Shown in pieces: positions 9,561 through 16,272 of a stretch of 16,272 nt of DNA. Each line of letters starts with the position of its first letter. Positions within the stretch are counted from its first letter, which is position 1. The stretch is from assembly GCA_022453515.1 (NCBI GenBank), contig JAJNNY010000176.1:1-16272 (forward strand), written 5' to 3'. A program made the position numbers and the translations under genes. Below the pieces are notes generated by a model, which ran no database searches, was not told the origin of the DNA, and worked only from the letters and a program-made list of their open reading frames with translations. Source of the stretch: Astrocystis sublimbata (lineage: Eukaryota > Ascomycota > Sordariomycetes > Xylariales > Xylariaceae).

Positions 9561-10270
9561 TGTGTGTCTATCTACTACTTACATTACTCTTCCACCGCAA
9601 ATCACGTTCGGTACTGAGATGCTCATGCAGCCCCTTGTTGAGAAACGAAGGGACGACAAAATGCAACAGCTAGACTCAGGGTTATGTGAGTAAGTTTGCG
9701 GTGTTTGATTGGCGAGTCTTTGGCGTGTCACAATATATGTTGCTTGCTAGCTTGACGCTGTAGTTTGATCTCTGACGTCGATCAGGGCTACACACACCTA
9801 GGAGATGTTGTTGTTGGGTCGTACATGGTCTGGTAGGTAGACTATCACATATGCTTATATCTACATTGCATCCTATTTGACTACCTAGTAACCTAGGATG
9901 GTACAGTATACTACGTACTATGACACTGGTATGTGGGAACGGCTGCCCTGTGTTATCGCTTTCAACATCTACCTAGTTGTGTCGGGTATCGTCGTTCGTC
10001 GAGCGTGACATGTGTCACAAGGGACCAGAAAACGAAGACAATTGGCCGATACGATCTGACAGCCTGTCAGTGCAGCAAGCCGCTGCGGGTGCATAGACGT
10101 GATAATCGAAGATATGTATGGACAAGTGGTTCAAGCAAGAAGCTTAGGTAGGTAGGTTGGAGCAGATTGAAGGCTGGCTTATCAACAGATTGTCTGTCTA
10201 ACACACCTAATGAATTGCTGTCGCCTATGAGATGAGCGCTACCTTATCTAATCCTAAGTTTGGAGTATAA

Positions 10271-10293
10271 GACCAGACCAGACCAGACCAGAC
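10271..10293 (+). repeat. Pentanucleotide microsatellite (GACCA)4
   Basis: Four perfect tandem GACCA units followed by GAC. Short and perfect, so probably length-variable between strains. No gene is adjacent. Confidence 0.9.
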
Positions 10294-10624
10294 AATGAAG
10301 TTTAATCTCACGTGCCATGCAAGCCAATTGCGATGCCCCATACCTATCTCCTAGTCAGGTGTGTTGCAGCTAGCTGCCCACCCAATTGCCCAGTCAGGGA
10401 ACCCTGCAGAAATACGAGGGCATCAGCCATATTTGCATCTGGACACGAGAATGCCCGGGTATGCACCTACGAGTACGTTTGCTACTTAGTATGTAATAAT
10501 TACAACGTACCTACCTAATATCAGTGTTTATATTACTTGCACGCCTGCTGCTTCCTCTTGACTGCGTACCTAGGTACCTAACCCAGCATGTGGTATTTCC
10601 TGGACAGGTACATTAACATCACAT

Positions 10625-10646
10625 TACCTACCTAGGTAGGTAGGTA
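10625..10646. repeat. CCTA/TAGG stepped palindrome
   Basis: Two TACC-type steps run into TAGGTAGG steps, making a 22-bp tract with a perfect inverted core around CCTAGG. It is the longest member of the dispersed TACCTAGGTA family seen at 1223-1232, 2171-2180, 10567-10576 and 11842-11851. Confidence 0.85.
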
Positions 10647-12282
10647 TGAAGAATTGGGCAACACCACGTGGGACCTACAGACCTACATCGTGGATGTATT
10701 CAACTGTCCAAGACGGTGCCTAATAGCCTGCTTGGGGGAACAAAGGACCAAGCGGCCGTGTTCGCACTTGCACTTGCCTTGCTGTACGAGTAGCTCTTGC
10801 GGTCATTCAGAGTTTCTGTTGAAACAGACATTCATTTACCCGCGTTTCATCAGCAAGCAGAACGGACCACCTTCCAGGTGCTTATTTGTTATTTGCTCGA
10901 TGCTCGATTGTTTGCGGCTTCCTACTAGGTAGGTAGGTAGGCAATCGCCAGGTTTACAGCATGATTTTCATCATCCGCACAACCTCTTCAATAGAAGTCA
11001 CCTGGGGTTCTATTGGTCCAGGGGCAACGACAGCCACCTCTAGGTACTTACCTGATGTACCCATCCGTGGAAGACGCGGGGATTGGTACAGCAAAGTCCA
11101 GCAGGTCCCTGGTGCAAGCACCAGGGGAGCTGTGCTAGCTGCACGCCGTACTCGCACTATCATGGCTTTGGACCTGTTGCCCTGTTCTCGACTGCTGGTA
11201 GTCTTAGATCGTGAAGTCCTCGGAGTTGCAGTTTCGGCATGATGTAGCATGGTGATGGGTTCGTGGCATCGTGGCATCGTGTGGTTGCTTGGTAGTATAC
11301 GCGTACTGTGATCTCGAGTATTTAATTACGGTGGGTAGCGCAAGCTCTTGGTTTGAGCTGCAGAGAAGTGCTGTCCAATCATGGGCTTCTTCGGCGTGCC
11401 GTCATGCCTTTTTTGTTGCATCTCATGCAGCACGGATCCTTGTGTCCATGATCACACTACTTCTAGAGTACTTAGGTACGTGACTTTACATACTACCTAA
11501 AGGTAACATGTATATTGTATGACCGGTTGTTGAAGGTCAGGTTATTCTGAATTGCCAAATATACTACCACTGGAAGTACCTCACGAGAGCACATGTAAGT
11601 CAGTTAACATACCGACCTACGGTATCTGGTAGAGAAAGCTAGATGCAGCATCTATTCTTCACAGAATAGACCTACAGTATTATTCGGTAAGTAAATTGGT
11701 AGTGTAATCTGCCTCAGGTTGCTTGTGGGAGCACCGGACCCCCCCAGCACGCTAAGTTGTGATCGGGACAGGGGAATTTCAAAGTAAAAATTAGTGGCCA
11801 GGGCCAGGAACGCCAGGAGCCCCTTTTGAGCTACTGAACTCTACCTAGGTACAGTAGGTACTGAACGTGTATGTAACGTACTTACCTAAGTAGGTACATA
11901 CCCACAGTAGCTGCGCTCTCTGAGGATGCCCACTGTTGGGGCCTCCCTCTGGGTGTTCGGGTGTCTCTTCCAGTGGAAATATGGTTCATCCTCCCATGGA
12001 ATGGACCCTGAGCGGTGCAGAGACCTCACATGGAGGTAGCGAGGTATATCCGGATCCTGTCCGGGCTAGTTAGAATCCGGTAATGAATTGCCTACATAGG
12101 TATCCTACAGACAGGTTACCCCCAACACCTATCCTGTTCTGTACCGTAAACTGCTAGTGCTGTGACGGCTCATTTTTCACCCAAGGTGTCCAAGTAGGTA
12201 CCTAACCAGCTTAGGTGCCCTGCCTGTAGGTATTGTGCCAGGACGAGCCAGACAGACAAACCAGGCTGGGCATCCCATCATC

Positions 12283-12575
12283 TCCTTTATCCACAATCCC
12301 ATCCAGGCCTAATTTTGTTCAACTCCTTCTCTTCCCCTTCGGCTCGAACTGGACTGCAGTTCCAAAGTTTAATCATTCACTCACTACGTGTCTGTCTGGT
12401 ACTCGGGGCATGATAGCACCATCACCACACGCAACTGCCTGCCTGCCTGCCTGCTCGCCTGCCTCCCCCATCACAACGCCAGATCGCTCGTTCTCCTCTC
12501 CCCGGTATCCAGTGACCTGCAACGCTATTGACACGACTCAACACGCGAGTCGGAAGCAGCAGCATCATCGTTTCG
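12283..12575 (+). promoter_or_regulatory. Septin gene promoter / 5' UTR with pyrimidine-rich tract
   Basis: A pyrimidine-rich run (about 12283-12350, including CTCCTTCTCTTCCCCTTC) precedes the septin gene. Such tracts mark transcription start regions of housekeeping genes in filamentous fungi. A CTGC-type tetranucleotide microsatellite (12435-12464) and CA/CAG-rich sequence follow. No clear TATA box is seen. The exact start site is unknown. Confidence 0.45.
12435..12464 (+). repeat. Imperfect (CTGC)n microsatellite
   Basis: About five CTGC/CTGC-like steps interrupted by one TCGC. It lies in the presumed 5' leader region of the septin gene, so length changes could alter the leader. Confidence 0.8.
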
Positions 12576-12869
12576 GTACGTGAACCACGACCAATATCCC
12601 TATCCGCACCTGTCGCGACCGCCACGCGTCGGGCGCCCGGCATGTTGTCACCTTCTGGCTACTTTACTGCATGACCTCTTCGCTGGCGACGTCCTCACGC
12701 GCCTTTGGGCAGTGAGGACTGTCCGTGGTGCCGCACATGTGCCTGCCGACTTGAGCTGCGGTGGACGATGATTCGCTGTATCGCATCGCGACCGGAATCT
12801 TCAACCTCACTCTACTGCTCGAATAGCCACATGGTCGAATATACGCTAACCTTCTCTGTGTCCTTGTAG
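12576..12869 (+). other. Probable 5'-UTR intron of the septin gene
   Basis: GTACGT at 12576 could pair with TTGTAG ending at 12869; a good branch site (CGCTAAC) lies about 22 bases before the acceptor. Removing these 294 bases would join the pyrimidine-rich leader to the short leader just before ATG 12936. Inferred from splice signals alone. Confidence 0.45.
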
Positions 12870-12935
12870 GATTTGTCGTCGCGCCTTCCCCGTGGCCACA
12901 TCTTTTAGATCGCGACATTCCTTGAATTATTCATA

Positions 12936-15108
12936 ATGGGTAAGCACATATGTTCTTCTGCAACTGTCGCTGTCGCCAATGGACCACCAATGGACCTGCA
13001 ATACACTGGGACCCCAACATCGTCGCTTCCCACCGAACTCCAGTTTGACCAACCTGAGACGCGCGTCTGCCTGTTCCAGCGGGGCGACGCAGAGGCCCGT
13101 CTGCTCGGTCAACAAATGTCTCTGGTTTCTTGGATGAAACATCACCAACGCGCTCGTTTCTTGGGGTGATCTATCTCTTTTTGGCGTTTCCTTTTTGGTT
13201 CTTTGGAATAGTCGACCATTGTTAGGAGCAAAACTTTTCCCACAACCAAAAACAACATACAACCGAAGCATCTGCACAATATCATGCCACCATTTTTCAA
13301 CGGCCACGGCAAGATACGGAACAGAAGTGTGCACCTGGACCGCGGCTCTGTTCTGACCGAGACGGATTATACCAAACACGGGGAACCCAGCCGCACGCCA
13401 CCCTATCCGTCAGGACCAACAGCATGCCCAGGCAGGAGATTGGGATGCCGTCTATTCATCCCTTTAGAAGCATGCTGGTCGTGGACACTCCTTCACTAGG
13501 ACCTCATAAGCCCATTTCCTACGATGAGTTCCATGCCGCGGCCATGTCCGGTATTTAGCCATCCTGCTACTCGAGCATAGGCGGACTGGAAAACTGTTTT
13601 GACATACAGGTGTAGAACTGCGACTAACTTGACTTTTGGTAGCTGCAAACGGTACGAACGGGTCGCCTGTGCCGGCTGATGTCCAGCTTGCACCCTCGGT
13701 CCCGTCTCCAACGCTCGACGTCTCTGACATCAAGACGACAGTCAGCTCTTCAGGTCCAATCATCAATGACAACAAGAACATTGTTAGAAGAAAGTTGACT
13801 GGCTACGTCGGGTTTGCGAATCTTCCCAACCAATGGCACCGCAAGAGTGTCCGAAAAGGGTTCAACTTCAATGTTATGGTTGTTGGTACGTAGCCAATAT
13901 CCCATGGCACCGTGATATCAATGACCAGCTACTTACGGTACTTATTTCAGGTGAATCTGGGTTGGGAAAATCGACTCTTGTGAACACCCTCTTCAACACT
14001 TCGCTGTACCCTCCCAAGGACCGAAAGGGACCCAGCCTTGACATAATACCCAAGACTGTATCAATTCAGTCAATCAGCGCCGACATCGAGGAAGCCGGCG
14101 TCCGTCTTCGTTTGACCGTCGTTGACACGCCTGGTTTTGGTGACTTTGTCAACAACGATGAATCTTGGAGACCTATTGTCGACAACATCGAGCAGCGATA
14201 CGACGCTTATCTTGATGGCGAGAACAAGGTCAACCGCACGAATATCGTGGATAACCGCATTCACGCATGTGTGTTCTTTATCCAGCCTACTGGTCACTCA
14301 TTGAAGCCTCTCGACATCGAGGTCATGCGGCGCCTGCACACCAAGGTCAACCTGATTCCTGTCATCGCCAAGTCAGATACTCTCACCGATGAGGAGATCA
14401 CAAGCTTCAAGGCCCGAGTAAGATGACACAGTAATATTGCTTTTATGGCCTAGTACTGACAGTAATACGTAGATTCTCTCCGATATCAAACACCACGGTA
14501 TCCAGATCTTCGAGGGCCCTCGTTATGAGTTAGATGATGAGGAAACCATCGCCGAGAACAATGAGATCATGTCTAAAGTGCCTTTTGCCGTTGTCGGTAG
14601 CAATGACGAGGTCACGAATGCTGACGGACGTCAAGTCCGTGGCCGCCGTTACCCCTGGGGTGTCATCGAGGTGGATAATGAGGAGCACTGTGATTTCGTG
14701 AAACTCCGCCAAATGCTCATTCGAACACACATGGAAGAACTCAAGGAGCACACGAACAACAACCTGTACGAGAACTACCGAACAGACAAGCTTACTGCTA
14801 TGGGTGTTGCCCAAGACCCCAGCGTCTTCAAGGAAGTCAACCCTGCTGTCAAGCAAGAGGAAGAACGTGCCCTTCACGAACAGAAGCTTGCGAAGATGGA
14901 GGCCGAGATGAAGATGGTCTTCCAACAGAAGGTCTCAGAAAAAGAGAGCAAGCTGAAACAGAGCGAAGAGGAGTTATACGCCCGTCATCGCGAGATGAAG
15001 GAGCAGTTGGAGCGACAACGGTTAGAACTCGAAGACAAGAAAGTCCGGGTCGAGAGCGGCAAGCCTATAGAGAAGGAAGGCAAGCGCAAGGGTTTCTCCC
15101 TACGCTAG
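12936..15108 (+). CDS. Septin, CDC3 class (AspB/Sep3-type)
   Basis: A filament-forming GTP-binding protein of the septin heteropolymer, acting at septa, hyphal tips and the cell cortex. Exons are 12936-12939, 13643-13885, 13951-14417 and 14473-15108, giving 449 aa; introns are 703, 65 and 55 bp, all GT-AG, with CTAAC near 13624 and CTGAC near 14454. A polybasic stretch (residues about 48-72, with WHRKSVRKG) precedes the P-loop GESGLGKS at 83-90. G3 is DTPGFGDF (141-148) and G4 is AKSD (222-225). The septin unique element is around 294-313 ([14 protein letters not shown]). A charged coiled coil spans about 364-430. The central GYVGFANLP...QWHR and FQQKVSEKE sequences match Cdc3 rather than Cdc10, Cdc11 or Cdc12. 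The first coding exon is only ATGG, splicing to CTGCAAACG to give MAANGTNG. No damage was seen. Confidence 0.95.
12940..13642 (+). other. Long first coding intron of the septin gene (703 bp)
   Basis: It starts GTAAGC right after ATGG and ends TTGGTAG, with the branch-like CTAAC at 13624-13628 about 15 bases before the end. It is ten times the size of the other two introns of this gene. Several 60-150 codon open frames cross it on both strands, none with a domain; they look like chance. Confidence 0.85.
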
Positions 15109-16272
15109 GCTTCACGCAACATCTTCCTCTAGTATACGTGCCACGCCCAAGCCTTGATGATGCCTGTTCTATACCAGCCTGCCGCATTTTTTTCTTCACT
15201 TCTCCATGTCTATTCATCTCCTCTGTTTTTAATTCTCAATTAATACTCCCAAAAAGAAGATCATGTCGGGACAGCCATTGCAATTGGGCAATTGCCGATT
15301 GTTGTACAAAATGACGGGGATACTGTGCCTCGGGAATGGCTTCAAATAGCCAATTCAAAACTTGCACCAAAGGGTAAACTTGGGCTAGTCAGGTTCAGCA
15401 GATTAATAATGCGTCTCTTCGACCATCATAGATCCCTATTGCTTAGCTCGAGCCCCGTCTCCTACTCATACTCGGAGAGAAAGCAATTATGACACATGGC
15501 TGATGCGCATCAAGCCGCAGCGTCTATGGAGAAGCCCTTGGGACTGGACACTCCCCTGCCATATCTCTCGATATACCTGACGGTCTCTTGTTCGCTTGCT
15601 AGTGTGCTCAGTCGACATATCTCACGAGATCGGCGATCTCCGTGCCCATCGGGCTCCATGGTCGTATAACCGGGGCGTAAGGAACGGGCGAGCGGGTTGC
15701 AAAGGGACAAAATGATAATGTTTAGCAGCAGAATTATTCATGCTGCTAGATGCCTGTATTTTAGGAGGGATAGCTCGCCTCATCAGATTGGCTGATACGT
15801 AAGTCCAGTTGGCTTGTTACGATCAGTTGAGGGGAGTGTTCGTGGTGCTTGACAACGCACCGGTTATCGATATTACCGCGCTCTAGTTTCTTTAGTCACA
15901 AAACATCTGTGTTCTCCTTTCCTTGCCTAAGCACCTACTGTGTAAACCAATCAATTCCTTACTGAGTGAAGTCTGTTTCTAAAGTCCCGTGAGTGTATCA
16001 TGGGCAAAACTGATATTCCATGGTAAATCTCAACATCCTGGGTGGGTGTTGAGTACATTTGGGCTTCAAACAACTCGTGAAAACGAGGGCAGTCAGCGTT
16101 GCTCAGCTCAACATCGAGAAACAGGGTTGGGGGGGGGGGGGGGGGTTAAAAATCACAACCAGAATATATATATCTACCTATACATTTATTACGATATTGG
16201 TGACGGACGATATGGTCCCTCGGCCCTCAGAACAGGGCTTGGGAATGACTGAAAACATCTCAGCATCACCGC
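15109..16272. other. Downstream flank of the septin gene, no supported gene
   Basis: A T/C-rich stretch (15186-15245) and AATTAATAC near 15237-15245 could hold the septin 3' end. A short hairpin GCAATTG-GG-CAATTGC lies near 15279-15294. Open frames of 60-90 codons on both strands have no recognisable domain. Confidence 0.5.
16129..16145 (+). repeat. Poly-G run of 17
   Basis: Seventeen consecutive G, followed a little downstream by an ATATATATAT stretch (about 16165-16175). Long G runs are rare in fungal genomes, often polymorphic, and hard to sequence accurately. Confidence 0.9.

Larger units (their letters stand above)
9561..12230. other. Gene-free tract rich in TACCTAGGTA-type motifs
   Basis: No supported coding region over about 2.7 kb. 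The striking content is many copies of palindromic or stepped TAGG/CCTA motifs: near 9881-9896, 10143-10157, 10508-10518, 10567-10576 (TACCTAGGTA), 10625-10646 (CCTA repeats meeting TAGG repeats), 10926-10941, 11842-11851 (TACCTAGGTA), 11883-11896 and 12195-12205. Open frames of 60-110 codons here on both strands show no domain. This looks like an ordinary fungal long intergenic region with dispersed simple motifs. Confidence 0.6.

Noticed and set aside
12927..13379. 150-codon minus-strand frame in the septin intron
   Set aside because: It lies across the first septin intron and start codon, shows no domain, and fits chance.
14530..14925. 131-codon minus-strand frame inside the septin
   Set aside because: Antisense shadow of a highly conserved septin exon.

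Overview
The window looks like nuclear DNA of a filamentous ascomycete, probably a Sordariomycete. The coding genes carry short GT-AG introns (55-153 bp) with CTAAC/CTGAC-type branch sites. One gene is a clear fungal CDC3-type septin, and the gene-poor stretches are sprinkled with the TACCTAGGTA/TAGGTAGG motifs common in that class. No species is claimed.

Layout. (1) Positions 1-3393 form one very large palindrome. The left arm (1 to about 1704) is the reverse complement of the right arm (about 1706-3393), and the arms meet at about 1705 with almost no spacer. In the middle sits a 744-bp AT-rich element (1330-2073) with hAT-like termini. Each arm carries the 5' part of the same gene, for a mitochondrial-type pentatricopeptide-repeat (PPR) protein, in divergent head-to-head orientation. 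The left copy runs off the window and is riddled with indels. The right copy continues out of the palindrome to a stop at 4255, but its frame is broken at four places. Differences between the flanking arms are about three-quarters single-base indels, mostly in homopolymers. A fold-back sequencing or assembly chimera must therefore be weighed against a real inverted duplication. (2) 4256-6633 is intergenic, with only weak coding relics and the promoter of the next gene. (3) 6634-7759 is a five-exon gene for a small HD-domain protein with a signal peptide, related to the cyanamide-hydratase-like HD family. (4) 7760-12230 is gene-poor. It holds a decayed MFS drug-transporter relic (about 8890-9560), then roughly 2.6 kb dotted with TACCTAGGTA-type palindromes and a pentanucleotide microsatellite. 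(5) 12283-15108 is the CDC3-type septin gene: pyrimidine-rich promoter, likely 5'-UTR intron, a 4-nt first coding exon, a 703-bp first coding intron, and a 449-aa product. (6) 15109-16272 is downstream DNA with no recognised gene and a run of 17 G.

The three genes show no shared pathway: mitochondrial RNA metabolism (PPR), a secreted HD-fold protein of unknown substrate, and septin cytoskeleton. The notable part of the window is the palindrome with the element at its centre and the broken PPR gene across it.
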